Source: Allosalinactinospora lopnorensis (GTDB lineage Bacteria > Actinomycetota > Actinomycetes > Streptosporangiales > Streptosporangiaceae). Taken from it: a stretch of DNA of 36,667 nucleotides. The stretch covers positions 1 through 36,667 of the forward strand of contig NZ_LAJC01000062.1 of NCBI RefSeq assembly GCF_000981225.1, given 5' to 3'. This document shows positions 24,105 to 33,448 of the stretch, piece after piece (the first letter of the stretch is position 1; each line of letters begins with the position of its first letter). The position numbers and the translations under genes are program-made. The notes beneath the pieces were generated by a model. That model had not been told where the DNA came from and ran no database searches. It saw only the letters and a list, made by a program, of their open reading frames with translations.

Positions 24105-24836
24105 TCATGACGGAAGCGCTTCGACGCGCGGCCGCGCATCGAGGCCGGTGGACCCCGGGGGTCCGATAACGCCGTGGTCGCGCATGGGGCCGCAGTAGGC
24201 CGGGCTGCCGTCGCGCCGGGGCGCCGGAGCGCGGATCTCGGGGGATCTCGGCGGCGGCGGTGGCTTCGGCGGGAGCGGGCAGTTCAGGATCCGGTCGGGC
24301 GAAATCGCTCCCGGGGAGTCCGAGCGTGCCCCCGGAACCTGGCTGTGAGCGAAGTGCCCGCCACGCGCCCAGAGCCGCTCGCCGGCCGGCTTCCGGTGCG
24401 GTTCGGCGGTCCGTCCGGGCGCGCCGGCCGGCCATTGGCGGGTCACTTCCCAGGAGTCCAGCCAGTTCAGGATCTCTGAAAGCCCGATGAGAGGCCCATC
24501 GGTGAACGGCGTCAGCGTGCGGCCGACCACCAGGATGACGATGCAGACCCGGCCCTCCTTGGCGTGGTCGACGGCACCGGTGTTCAGCTGACCGGCCGCC
24601 GCGCGCGTCGCGGGGAGCAACTGCGCCGTCTCCCCGCTGACCGGGTTCCACACCAGGTGCGCGGTGCGGCCGTCATCTGCGAGCCGTTGGGCCGCGGCCT
24701 GTGCGGACAGCAGGCCTGGATCGGATTCGGTCGTCAGCCAGACGGTCCGCGGAGCGCCGCCCTGAAGAACGCCCCCCGGTGTTGTGCCCCTGATTCTTCC
24801 GGCGCCCGGCATCCATGCGTTGACCACGGCCGCCAC
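24105..24836 (-). CDS. Conserved actinobacterial protein of unknown function
   Basis: In this 243-residue protein the first 150 residues (VVNAWMPGAGRIRGTTPGGV, VWLTTESDP, AAQRLADDGRTAHLVWNPVSG, EILNWLDSWEVTRQWPAG) follow a pattern I associate with widespread Streptomyces-type proteins of unknown role. The fragments WNPVSGETAQLLPATRAA and WLDSW recall a peptidoglycan-recognition-like fold, but this is weak. The last 80 residues are Pro/Arg-rich and probably disordered. No signal peptide is seen. It stands alone, in the same direction as its neighbours. Confidence 0.7.
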   Translation of the reverse strand: MAAVVNAWMPGAGRIRGTTPGGVLQGGAPRTVWLTTESDPGLLSAQAAAQRLADDGRTAHLVWNPVSGETAQLLPATRAAAGQLNTGAVDHAKEGRVCIVILVVGRTLTPFTDGPLIGLSEILNWLDSWEVTRQWPAGAPGRTAEPHRKPAGERLWARGGHFAHSQVPGARSDSPGAISPDRILNCPLPPKPPPPPRSPEIRAPAPRRDGSPAYCGPMRDHGVIGPPGSTGLDARPRVEALPS

Positions 24837-25027
24837 CTCTCACACGCTCACACCATTGCCGCACCCCTTTTGAGTACGTGAACATGCCCGGTAAGTCCAG
24901 AGGTGTCACATGGCGGGCAACGACGATCTATCTGCCCCGACCCGCCGTCGCCGAAGGTGTCGGCGTGAAGACGCTGCGCAAACCACCCGTGGCCGCATCC
25001 GGTCACGGGCGGTGGACTGGGGTGGGG

Positions 25028-26794
25028 CTACTCCGGGGTGTCGGGGGGCTGCAGGCGCAGTGAGAAAGCCTTCAGGAAGATCTCGCCGATCTCGGTGGGG
25101 TCGTCCGTCGTGTAGGCGGCGCCGTCTGTGGCCTCGGCGATCTGTTCCAGCGGTTCGCGATCGACCTCCGGGCCAAAGGCGATGGAGATGATCGGAACCG
25201 GCTGTTCTTCCGTGGACTCCTGCTCCAGCGTGGAGAGGAGCTGGTTCAGCGAGATCCCGTCATCGGTGTCGTCCTCGCCGTCGGTGAGCATCAGGATCGC
25301 GTTCACCTGGTCGGCCTTGTACGACCGCGACATCTCCCGATAGGCGGCGAGGTAGGTGTTGTAGAGGCCGGTGTCGCCGGTGGGCTTGGGCTCCATCCGG
25401 CTGAGGTCATCGGCGATCCGCTCCCGATGGGAGGTTCCGTCGGTGGTGCTGCTGAGTTCTTGGATCGGGCTGGTCTCCCGGTAGTCGAGCTTGCCGTTGA
25501 GGTCGGTGGAGAACTCCCATATTCCGAGCTCAGCGTCCTCCGGGAACATGGAGAGTCCTTGGGTGGCGGATTCCGTGGTGACCTCCATCCGGTTCTTGTC
25601 GGTGCCCGGGACCGAGTTCAGCATGGAACCGGATATGTCGACGATGGTGAGGAGCCGGGTGTCGAGCTTCAACTGGTTCCACGCCTGGGTGAGCTTCGCG
25701 ACGGAGTTGTCGGAGGGGGTCGGCAGGTTCTCCGGAGGGGCGTCCCGGAAGCCGGCGTCCTCGGTCAGGACGTCGGTATCGGCCGTGCCGTCGGGGGAGC
25801 GGAACCCCTCGGCCTGCAGGGTGCCGTGTGCCCCGTCCCTGGTCAGCCAGACGCGGAATAGCTCGGCGGCCCGCGAGATCGTCGGGTCCTCACTGCGCAC
25901 AAGATAGGGGTAGTCGAGGGTGTAGCTTCCGCCCTCGGGATAGCTCACGTAAGCGGGGGCCTCTTCGTGTTCGGTGTTGTAGCGCCAGGCGGCCTGTTCG
26001 GACAGCACCAGGACCGACGGAGGCCCTTTGCCGGTGCTCAGCGCGTCGAAGGCGGCTTCCTCGTTGGGGGTCGCCCCCCTCTGCAGCGTCTGCAGCGCAG
26101 CGATGAGCTCGGGCTGCCCCTCCTCGGTGTCATCGATGGCGCCGGAGATCAAGGCGAGCGTGACCAGGCCGGAGGCGCTGCGCACCGGATCGATCACCCG
26201 GACGTCGCGTGTGGGCTCGGTTGTCGGTGCGCTGGTGGGGACGAGATTCTGCAGGGAGCCCGCTTCGTCGTCCCACTCCGCGGCCTCCGCGGGTTGGGCC
26301 AGGATCAGCGGGGAGTTGGCGACCGATGTGCCGGTGTCGGTGATGACGGCCTCGCCGGAGTCGCGTTTCACCAGGTTGGCCCACAGTGAGGAGTCGGGGA
26401 TCCAGACGTCGGAGTCGGTGTCGCCCGTGGTCGGCCCGCCGCCGGTGACTCCGTAGGCGACGTTGGCCGAGTCCGCACCGCGTACCTCGGCCTTGACGCA
26501 CCGACCGTCCACGTCGTACCGCTCGCTGTTGAACCCTGAGGCGAGTTTGTTGATCGCCGGGACGAGCTCCGGGCTGACTGCCACGCTCAGTGTGACCTCC
26601 TGGCCGCCGCACCCCCTCTCGCCGCTGATCACGTACCAGCCGGTAATGCCCAGCCCGAGGACGATCGCGAATGCGGCCGCGAGCGCTATGAACGCGCTGC
26701 TTCGCCCGCGACGGCGCCGGTCGCGGCCGACGGCCAGGGGTAGCTCGCTACCCGAGTCAGCTGCCTTTTCGTCTTCGTCTCGATGGCGTCCCAA
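25028..26794 (-). CDS. Membrane-anchored solute-binding/VWA protein, copy 1
   Basis: In this 588-residue protein a short charged N-terminus and a membrane helix (34-56) anchor an outside region. Residues 65-360 resemble periplasmic solute-binding proteins (TLSVAVSPELVPAINKLASG, DVWIPDSSLWANLV, SPLILAQPAE). Residues 380-575 form a von Willebrand A domain with an intact MIDAS DISGSM (Asp386, Ser388, Ser390) and LMLTDGEDDTDD. The start is TTG 26794 with GAGG seven bases before it. The next gene is a paralog with the same layout. The ligand is unknown; metal-dependent protein binding is expected of the VWA domain. Confidence 0.85.
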   Translation of the reverse strand: MGRHRDEDEKAADSGSELPLAVGRDRRRRGRSSAFIALAAAFAIVLGLGITGWYVISGERGCGGQEVTLSVAVSPELVPAINKLASGFNSERYDVDGRCVKAEVRGADSANVAYGVTGGGPTTGDTDSDVWIPDSSLWANLVKRDSGEAVITDTGTSVANSPLILAQPAEAAEWDDEAGSLQNLVPTSAPTTEPTRDVRVIDPVRSASGLVTLALISGAIDDTEEGQPELIAALQTLQRGATPNEEAAFDALSTGKGPPSVLVLSEQAAWRYNTEHEEAPAYVSYPEGGSYTLDYPYLVRSEDPTISRAAELFRVWLTRDGAHGTLQAEGFRSPDGTADTDVLTEDAGFRDAPPENLPTPSDNSVAKLTQAWNQLKLDTRLLTIVDISGSMLNSVPGTDKNRMEVTTESATQGLSMFPEDAELGIWEFSTDLNGKLDYRETSPIQELSSTTDGTSHRERIADDLSRMEPKPTGDTGLYNTYLAAYREMSRSYKADQVNAILMLTDGEDDTDDGISLNQLLSTLEQESTEEQPVPIISIAFGPEVDREPLEQIAEATDGAAYTTDDPTEIGEIFLKAFSLRLQPPDTPE

Positions 26795-27032
26795 GGGTCT
26801 ACCTCACGGAGTCTATGGATGTTCGGTTGGAACGGTACTGAATTCTTACTCGCTGGTAGAGGCGAGGTCGGGGGATGGGTGCGGTCCTGACGGGGGTGGT
26901 ACTGCGGAGGTGCGGTGCGGAAGGCCGCCCGGCTACGGAGAACCGGCCCGTTGTCGTGCGGGGGCCACCCGGCCAGAGGCGAATTTAGGTTATCTAATCG
27001 TGATTTTTTGGCTGTCCTGTTCGCGGTGCCTG

Positions 27033-28745
27033 TTACTCGTCGCAATCGGGAACGCACAGCCGGCGCGAGACCGAACTGAGGAAGATGTCGCCGATCTCGT
27101 CCGGGTCGTCGGTGACGTGGAGCGTGCCGCTGGTAGCGGAGGCGAGTTCGGAGAGCTCCTCGCGCTCCGACTGGTGACCGAAGGCGATGATGAACATGGT
27201 CACCGGCTGGTCGGGGTCGAACCGGTCCTGTAGTTCGGCCACGAGTTCGTCGTGCGAGATCTCGCTCGAGCCGTCGTCCCGGCCGGCGGTCAGCACGATC
27301 ACGCTGTTGATCTTGTCGTCGTCGTATGCGTCCTGCACCTCGTCGAAGGCGGCCAGGATGTTGTCGTAGAGCCGCGACTCGCCGCCCTCGACCTCGATGT
27401 CCTCGGCGATCTGCTGCAACTCGTCGCGCCGTGTTGTGCCGTCGTCCGACACGGAGCCGCCGAGTCGCGAGAGGTCCTCGACCTGGTCGCGGCCCTGCTC
27501 GTACTCATCGGACAGCAGCCACAGGCCCAGGTCGGTCTCGTCGGGAAACAGGGACAGGCCCAGCTGTGCGGCGTTCTTGGTGACGTCCAACCGGCTGGGG
27601 CCGCCGTTGAGGTCCTCGGTCATGTTCTCCGAGACGTCGGCCAGCACCAGCGCCCGCGAGGGCATGGACAGCCGGTTCCAGTCCTCCACGGACTTGAGCA
27701 GGGCGTCGCCGGTGAGCCCTTGGTGGGTCTCCGGCGGCTCGCCGATGATGTCCTCGCGGTCGGCCAGCTCGTCGCTGAGGGTGCCGTCCGGCTCCCGGAA
27801 GCCGAGTCCGCGCAGCTCCTCCCGGTAGCTGTCGGCCTGCAGGATCTCGTAGAGGTCGTCGGCCGCGGCCCGCATAGCGGGATCGTCCCCGATGGGAACG
27901 AACGGGTAGTCCAGGCTCACCGTTCCCTCAGTGGGGTAGAGCGCCTCGATCGGAGTCTCGGGGCCGGTGCTGTTGTAGCGCAGCACCGCCTGCTCCGGAA
28001 CGACCGTGAGCGGGTCGACGTCGATGGGACTCGGATAGGCGCTGGCCAGGTCGAGCTCGTCGAAGGCCGTGTCGAGCTGCACGTCGCGGACGAAGTCCGT
28101 CACCTCGGTATCGGCTTCGTCGCCCGTGCCGAGTTCCTCGCGCACCTGGTACATGGCGGTCATTCCATCAGCGCCGCGGTTGGGGTCGACCATGACCATG
28201 GGCCGGTCAGGAGAGCGTTCGCCGGGCAGGATGAGGTTCCAGCTGGCCTCGTCCGGTTCCGGGATCCCCTCGGCGTCCTCGGGCGCAGCGAGGACAACGG
28301 GAGAGCTGGCCAGCGAGCGGGGCGTGGTCTCGATGTTGCGCGCCCCAGTGTCAGAGACACGGGCGAGCTCCACCCATGCCGAGGACTCCGGCACCCACAC
28401 ATCCGGCGCGGTCGTGGAATCGGCGGTGGTGCCACCGGCGAGCTGGGTCATGATCCGGTGGGGAGCGACCTCGCCCGCCTGAGCGAACACGCACTCGCCG
28501 GAGTAGCTGTGGCCTTCCTCGTTGAACTCGTCGGCCGCCTTCTGCAGAACGGGGGCCATGCCCAGCGTTGTGGACACCCGGAGGTACCGCGTCTCGGCGC
28601 ACCCTGCGTAGCGCAGGCCGGCCGGTATGGCCAGGCTGAGCACGACTATGAGGCCGACCACAATGGCGGTGACCCCAAGGGGGGAGGTGAGTACCGCCCG
28701 AGCCCGGGAGGAGCGGGAGCGGATACGGTGTCGTCCGGTTGACAC
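27033..28745 (-). CDS. Membrane-anchored solute-binding/VWA protein, copy 2 with altered MIDAS
   Basis: The 570-residue protein is a paralog of the preceding one: one membrane helix (about 24-42), a solute-binding-like region (55-345, with DVWVPESSAWVELA and SSPVVLAAPEDA matching copy 1), and a C-terminal VWA domain. The MIDAS reads DVSENM (Asp370, Ser372, Asn374), so the second serine is replaced by asparagine and metal binding may be weakened or changed. The later VLTAGRDDGSSE replaces the TDGEDD of copy 1. GTG 28745 has GGAGA four bases upstream. The pair probably arose by duplication and diverged. Confidence 0.84.
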   Translation of the reverse strand: MSTGRHRIRSRSSRARAVLTSPLGVTAIVVGLIVVLSLAIPAGLRYAGCAETRYLRVSTTLGMAPVLQKAADEFNEEGHSYSGECVFAQAGEVAPHRIMTQLAGGTTADSTTAPDVWVPESSAWVELARVSDTGARNIETTPRSLASSPVVLAAPEDAEGIPEPDEASWNLILPGERSPDRPMVMVDPNRGADGMTAMYQVREELGTGDEADTEVTDFVRDVQLDTAFDELDLASAYPSPIDVDPLTVVPEQAVLRYNSTGPETPIEALYPTEGTVSLDYPFVPIGDDPAMRAAADDLYEILQADSYREELRGLGFREPDGTLSDELADREDIIGEPPETHQGLTGDALLKSVEDWNRLSMPSRALVLADVSENMTEDLNGGPSRLDVTKNAAQLGLSLFPDETDLGLWLLSDEYEQGRDQVEDLSRLGGSVSDDGTTRRDELQQIAEDIEVEGGESRLYDNILAAFDEVQDAYDDDKINSVIVLTAGRDDGSSEISHDELVAELQDRFDPDQPVTMFIIAFGHQSEREELSELASATSGTLHVTDDPDEIGDIFLSSVSRRLCVPDCDE

Positions 28746-28901
28746 ATCTTCTCCGGTAGGCGTTGCACAAGCTCAGACAGTGACATTACTCACTGGTAGG
28801 GCCGAAGAGAAGAGCGGACCGCGACACATGACCGGATCCGCCCCCCGGGCGGCCCCCGTGCCTCAGGGTGTCAACGAGGTCTGAGGGGCGCTAGTATGCG
28901 G

Positions 28902-28919
28902 AACCGGCTTATGCCGGTT
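28902..28919 (+). terminator. Small hairpin in the divergent intergenic region
   Basis: AACCGGC-TTAT-GCCGGTT is followed by TTC. It lies in the 354-bp gap (28746-29099) between divergent genes, upstream of the SSI-like start. It could be a terminator or attenuator; the rest of the gap shows no gene. Confidence 0.4.
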
Positions 28920-29099
28920 TTCTGCGTGGCGCACGCACCGGGTTCCACCCAGGCCGAAAGAGCAGCACCGTATGGGGGTGCGGTTCCGGAAGCCGGGCGA
29001 ACGGCGTGCGACGGGGGTCGCGGGAGAAGGGGAGAGGCGTGCCGGTCATCTCCCAGCCTAACGCTTTGCGTAATCGTACGACTTCCTAGAGTGGCGCCA

Positions 29100-29624
29100 A
29101 TGTCCAAGCTGAACCCCAGCCGCGGCTTTCGTGGCACGATCGGCACCGCGATGCTCGCATCGCTCTGCTGTGCCGGAGCGGCCGCCTACGCCTTGGGCGT
29201 GGGGTCCTCCCTGGTTTCGTTGCCTGAGCGGCCGCAGGCGGAGGGCGCCGAAGTCGAGACCGTGAGCGAGCTCAGCGAGGACGGAACTCCTGAGGCGCCG
29301 ATCGGTCAGCTGCAGGTTCGGGTCAGCGACCGCGAGCGCGCCTACATCCAGAACCTGACGTGCACCGGGGACCGCGAGGCGGATCCGGCGGCCTGTGCCG
29401 AGATCGCCCAGAGCCAGAGCCAGGCCGCAGAGGACGGCGCGGGGGATCCCTTCAGCGAAGTCGACGACTCCGCTGTGTGCACCGACAAGGTCTACGGCCC
29501 GCAGGAGGCCGTTATCACCGGAACCTGGAAGGGCGAGGAGATCGAGGTCTCGCTGTCCCGTGAAGGTTCCTGCGAAGAGGCCCGCTGGCAGCGGCTGACT
29601 CCCCTGACCGACCCGCTGGAGTAG
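29100..29624 (+). CDS. Subtilisin-inhibitor-like (SSI, I16) exported protein
   Basis: The 174-residue product starts at ATG 29100; upstream in-frame sequence lacks coding character. An N-terminal hydrophobic segment (about 14-36) acts as a signal or anchor. The C-terminal 100 residues follow the SSI family: LTCTGDREADPAACAEIAQ, AVCTDKVYGPQEAVITGTW, and a final Cys before ARWQRLTP. Four of the usual cysteines are visible. SSI proteins block serine proteases outside the cell. The reactive loop between the first two motifs appears altered (SEVDDSAVCTDKVY), so target specificity is unclear. A possible leaderless start follows TAGAGT at 29087. Confidence 0.75.
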   Translation: MSKLNPSRGFRGTIGTAMLASLCCAGAAAYALGVGSSLVSLPERPQAEGAEVETVSELSEDGTPEAPIGQLQVRVSDRERAYIQNLTCTGDREADPAACAEIAQSQSQAAEDGAGDPFSEVDDSAVCTDKVYGPQEAVITGTWKGEEIEVSLSREGSCEEARWQRLTPLTDPLE

Positions 29625-29693
29625 GACCGCGGCCGAGCCGGACATGAAAGGCGCTCGCGGGCCCGCTACCACCGCCCGGATAACTTGGCGATC

Positions 29694-30515
29694 ATGAACG
29701 CCGTCGAGATCTGTGACCCGTCCGACGAGCGCCTCGCCGATTACGTCCGGCTGCGCGACGTCAACCTCCGCAAGAGCCTGGAGGCCGAGCACGGGCTGTT
29801 CATGGCCGAGGGGGAGAAGGTGATCCGGCGGGCGCTGCGGGCCGGGTTCGAGCCCCGCTCGCTGCTGCTGACGGAGCGGCGCCGGCAGGTCCTGGCCGAC
29901 ATCGTGGCGTCGGTGGACGCTCCGGCCTACATCGTCAGTGAGGACGTCGCCAAGGCGCTGGTCGGCTTCGACCTGCACCGTGGCGCGCTCGCCTCCCTTC
30001 GCCGCAGGCCGCTTCCCTCACCCGAGACGGTGCTGCGCGACGCCCGCAGGGTGATCGTGCTGGAGGACATCGTCGACCACACCAACGTCGGCGCGATCTT
30101 CCGCAGCGCCGCCGGCCTCGGTGTCGACGCCCTCCTGCTGGCGCCCCGTTGCGTCGATCCGCTGTACCGGCGCTCGGTCAAGGTGTCCATGGGCGCGGTG
30201 TTCACCCAGCCCTACAGCCGCCTCGACGACTGGCGCGGAGGTCTGGGGCTGCTGCGCGAACGCGGTTTCGAGCTGCTGGCGCTGACCCCCGGCCCCGATT
30301 CGGCGCCGCTGGCCGAAGCCCTGGACGACATCGGCCGCGGGCAGCGGGTCGCCCTGCTGCTGGGGTCCGAGGGCGACGGGCTGTCCTCCCGGTGGCTCGG
30401 CCAGGCCGACCGCGCCGTACGCATCCCCATGGCCGGCCGCGATGTCGACTCGCTGAACGTCACCGCGGCCGCCGCGATCGCCTGTTACGAACTCGCCCGC
30501 GGGGCCGGGCGGTGA
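29694..30515 (+). CDS. TrmH/SpoU-family RNA 2'-O-methyltransferase
   Basis: The 273-residue protein is an SAM-dependent methyltransferase of the SPOUT superfamily. An N-terminal substrate-binding part (about 5-100, ending LHRGALASLRRR) precedes the SPOUT fold. Motif 1 is DHTNVGAIFRSAAGLGVDAL, motif 2 LLLGSEGDGLS, and motif 3 IPMAGRDVDSLNVTAAAAIA, which form the knot and bind SAM. All are intact. The ATG at 29694 is preferred over TTG 29685. The exact RNA target (rRNA or tRNA) cannot be told from sequence alone. It stands in a plus-strand group of housekeeping-type genes. Confidence 0.9.
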   Translation: MNAVEICDPSDERLADYVRLRDVNLRKSLEAEHGLFMAEGEKVIRRALRAGFEPRSLLLTERRRQVLADIVASVDAPAYIVSEDVAKALVGFDLHRGALASLRRRPLPSPETVLRDARRVIVLEDIVDHTNVGAIFRSAAGLGVDALLLAPRCVDPLYRRSVKVSMGAVFTQPYSRLDDWRGGLGLLRERGFELLALTPGPDSAPLAEALDDIGRGQRVALLLGSEGDGLSSRWLGQADRAVRIPMAGRDVDSLNVTAAAAIACYELARGAGR

Positions 30516-30646
30516 ATGGGCGGCAGTCGCACCGGGAGCTGGCCGCAAGCGGCCGTTACCGCACCTGGTAGCTTCGAGCACGATCGCCCCGCGAGTGCGG
30601 GTCGTCGGCGACGCGGATCCCCTGCGCGGAGGAGAGCGAGCAGAGC

Positions 30647-31548
30647 ATGGCTGATCGGGTACTGGTGCCGTGGCGGCAGAACCTGGACAACGCGCCCCCG
30701 GGGATGCGGGTGAGCGTCTTCGACGGCGAGGGCGACCCTCCCGGGGACCTCTCCGACGTCGCGTTCTACGTCGTGCCCTACGGGCGGACCCAGCGTGTGG
30801 ACCTGATCGAGCGGATGCCCGGGCTCCGCGCCGTGCAGGTCCTCACCGCCGGCTACGAAAAGGTCCTCGACGTGCTCCCCGACGAGACCACCTTGTGCAA
30901 TGGGCGCGGACTGCACGACGCGAGCACCGCCGAACACACCCTCGCACTCATGCTCGCCGCGCAGCGCGACCTGCCACGCTGGGCGGTGGACCAGGAGACG
31001 CACCGGTGGGAGCCGTACTACACCCGTTCGCTGGCCGATGCCCGCGTACTCATCGTCGGCTACGGAAGCATCGGCGCGGCCGTCGAGGAGCGGTTGCTGC
31101 CCTTCGAGACCGAGGTCGTGCGGCTGGCCCGGCGTGCCCGGTCGGAGCAGGACGTCCATGGGATCGACAGTCTGCACCGGTTGCTTCCCGAGACCGACAT
31201 CGTCGTGCTCGTCGCCCCGCACACGGCCGAAACCGAAGGCTGATCGGAACGGAGGAGCTCGCGCTGCTCGCCGACGGAGCCCTCGTCGTCAACGTGGGCC
31301 GCGGCCCGCTGCTCGACACCGCGGCACTGCTGGCCGAGAAGGGGCGGGTGCGCGCGGCCCTGGACGTCACCGACCCCGAGCCGCTGCCCGCCGACCACCC
31401 GTTGTGGGACGCGCCGGGTGTCTACATCACCCCGCACGTCGCCGGGGGAGCGCAGACGTTCTACCCGCGCGCTCGCCGGTTCATCGACACCCAGCTGCGT
31501 CGATGGGCCGAAGGGACCCCATTGGAGAACGTCGTGCAGCGGGAGTAG
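30647..31548 (+). pseudogene. D-2-hydroxyacid dehydrogenase, single frameshift
   Basis: The N-terminal 195 residues hold the substrate part (VQVLTAGYEKVLDVLPD, HDASTAEHTLALMLAA) and the NAD-binding motif VLIVGYGSIGAAVEERL (GxGxxG). The frame stops at 31243 after APHTAETEG. The next frame continues without gap: LIGTEELALLADGALVVNVG, RGPLLDTAALL, ALDVTDPEPLPADHPLW, ITPHVAGGAQTF. These contain the Arg, Glu and His of the family's active site. Adding one base at about 31232 (GGCTG to GGCCTG) gives a full enzyme of about 300 residues. Either a sequencing slip or a recent mutation explains this. Confidence 0.85.
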
Positions 31549-31627
31549 CGGCCCGGCGTGGCATCAGCGAACCGGTGATGGCCCGAAAGAGGTGCGGAAC
31601 CGGTGCCGCCCGGGAAAGACTGGGTTC

Positions 31628-33325
31628 ATGCGCATCGCGGTGGTTTCGGACGGTGAAGGCGGAGGGCGGCTGAGAGAGGTCGACGGAAGGGCGGGCGAGC
31701 GCCCCAAGAGGGGCAGCCTGTGGCGCGTCAGTGACCTGGCCGGAGCCATCGCCGACCTCGAGGGGTACACCGACCCCCCTCCCCGCTGGATCTGGGGGGC
31801 CGCCGACGAGCTGTACCCGGCGCTCATCGAGCACTCGCTCCGCGTCGCGCGCTGCCACGACATCGTCCTCGTGGAATCCCTGCTGCTCGGGTACCACGGC
31901 CGATTCGGAGAGCCGAGCTCCCTGGGGGCCGCGTGGGCACGGCTCCACGGCCGCGAGGTCCCGCCCGACCTCGGGTACCAGGTGGCCGCGGGGGCCGAAC
32001 CGCAGCCCGCGCTCTTCGAACCCGACCGCAGCACCCTGCCCGCCGATGTGGACCGCCTCGAAGCACTGATCGAGGTGTACGACGACCAGCAGCGGCGCAT
32101 CGTCGAACTCCCGCACCCCGACCGATTCGCCCTGCTCGCCGCCGTAGAGTCCGCCGGTGCGCTGGCAGCGGCGGAGATGGCGCACGACGGTGTCCCCTGG
32201 CGCGCCGACGTCCACGACGCGGTGCTCACCGAGCACCTCGGCCCGCGCCCCTCGTCCGGTGAGCGGCCACCGGTGCTGGCCGATCTCGCCCAGCGGATTT
32301 CCGAGACCTTCGGCCGCACCGTCAATCCCGACTCCCCGACCCAGCTCATGAAGGCGTTCGCCGCCATCGGCCACCCGGTGTCCTCGACGCGCTCGTGGGT
32401 GCTGCGCCAGGTCGACCACCCTGTTGTTCCGCTGCTGCTGCGCTACAAGGAACTCTCCCGGCTGCACTCCACCCACGGGTGGACGTGGGTGGAGAACTGG
32501 GTGCGGCATGGGCGGTTTCGGCCCGACTACGTCGTCGGCGGCGTGGTCTCGGGCCGATGGGCCACCCGCGGCGGCGGGGCGCTGCAGATTCCCAAGGTGG
32601 TGCGCAGAGCGGTGGTCGCGGACCCCGACTGGACCCTGGTCTGCGCCGACGCCGGCCAGCTCGAACCGCGCATCCTCGCCGCGGTCTCCGGTGACGACGC
32701 GTTGGCCGAAGCCGCGGACAGCACCGATCTGTACGCTCGGATGGCCGACGCCTTCGGCGGCGACCGGGAGCGCGCCAAGATCGCGATGATCTCCGCGATG
32801 TACGGCCAGACCAGTGGGGACGCGGCCCCGCTGCTGCAGAGCATGCGCAGCCTGTACCCGCGGGCGCTGGGCTATGTCGACGCCGCGGCCCAAGCGGGGG
32901 AGGAAGGGCGGTTGGTCCGTTCCTGGCTCGGCCGCACCTGCCCGCCGCCCTCGCAAAGGTGGCGCACCATCATGTTCGGCAACGCGGAGGAACCCCTCAC
33001 GGGCGACGAGGGCGGCCGCATGGCCCGCAGCCGGGGCCGGTTTACCCGGAACTTCGTAATTCAGGCCACCGCCGCGGAGTGGGCCCTGGTTTTCATGGCC
33101 TCGGTGCGACGCAAACTCACCGCGCTCGACGTCGCCCATGGAGTCCCGCAAATGGTGTTCTTCCAGCACGACGAGCTTGTTCTGCATGTTCCTCGCCCTA
33201 TCTCGGACAGCGCCGTCGAGATGCTCCGGGAGGCGGGAGAGGAGACCAAATCTTTGATGTTCGGTGATACGTGGGTGCGATTTCCGCTGGATATAGCGGT
33301 CGTTACCTGCTATGCGGACGCGTGA
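31628..33325 (+). CDS. Family A DNA polymerase-like protein with degenerate exonuclease part
   Basis: The 565-residue protein starts at ATG 31628; in-frame sequence upstream overlaps the preceding gene. The C-terminal half matches the PolA palm and fingers: SGRWATRGGGALQIPKV, motif A VCADAGQLEPRILAAVSGD (about 338-356, Asp341), motif B RERAKIAMISAMYGQTSG (about 380-397), and motif C QHDELVL with Asp515/Glu516. The metal-binding Asp residues are kept, but motif A has DAGQLEPR where PolA has DYSQIELR, and motif B lacks the usual Phe. The N-terminal 200 residues resemble the 3'-5' exonuclease part without clear acidic motifs. This is the actinobacterial 'bifunctional exonuclease/polymerase' type; activity is uncertain. 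Confidence 0.85.
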   Translation: MRIAVVSDGEGGGRLREVDGRAGERPKRGSLWRVSDLAGAIADLEGYTDPPPRWIWGAADELYPALIEHSLRVARCHDIVLVESLLLGYHGRFGEPSSLGAAWARLHGREVPPDLGYQVAAGAEPQPALFEPDRSTLPADVDRLEALIEVYDDQQRRIVELPHPDRFALLAAVESAGALAAAEMAHDGVPWRADVHDAVLTEHLGPRPSSGERPPVLADLAQRISETFGRTVNPDSPTQLMKAFAAIGHPVSSTRSWVLRQVDHPVVPLLLRYKELSRLHSTHGWTWVENWVRHGRFRPDYVVGGVVSGRWATRGGGALQIPKVVRRAVVADPDWTLVCADAGQLEPRILAAVSGDDALAEAADSTDLYARMADAFGGDRERAKIAMISAMYGQTSGDAAPLLQSMRSLYPRALGYVDAAAQAGEEGRLVRSWLGRTCPPPSQRWRTIMFGNAEEPLTGDEGGRMARSRGRFTRNFVIQATAAEWALVFMASVRRKLTALDVAHGVPQMVFFQHDELVLHVPRPISDSAVEMLREAGEETKSLMFGDTWVRFPLDIAVVTCYADA

Positions 33326-33448
33326 AACCCCAAGAACGTAATGGCCGGTTATGGCCGACGTTCATCTTGTCGTCGCTTGAAATGAGCCTACTCACCCCTC
33401 CATGCTTGTATCCGACATTTCCACGGGAGCCAGAAGGCGAGGTTCGGA

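Noticed and set aside
27252-28742. A 496-codon plus-strand frame
   Set aside because: It lies antisense to the second VWA protein, with no recognisable domain.
31481-33187. A 568-codon minus-strand frame
   Set aside because: It lies antisense to the polymerase-like gene, whose motifs are intact.
33326-33448. A cyclic-di-AMP (ydaO) riboswitch before the NlpC/P60 gene
   Set aside because: The conserved core sequences are absent and the leader is too short.
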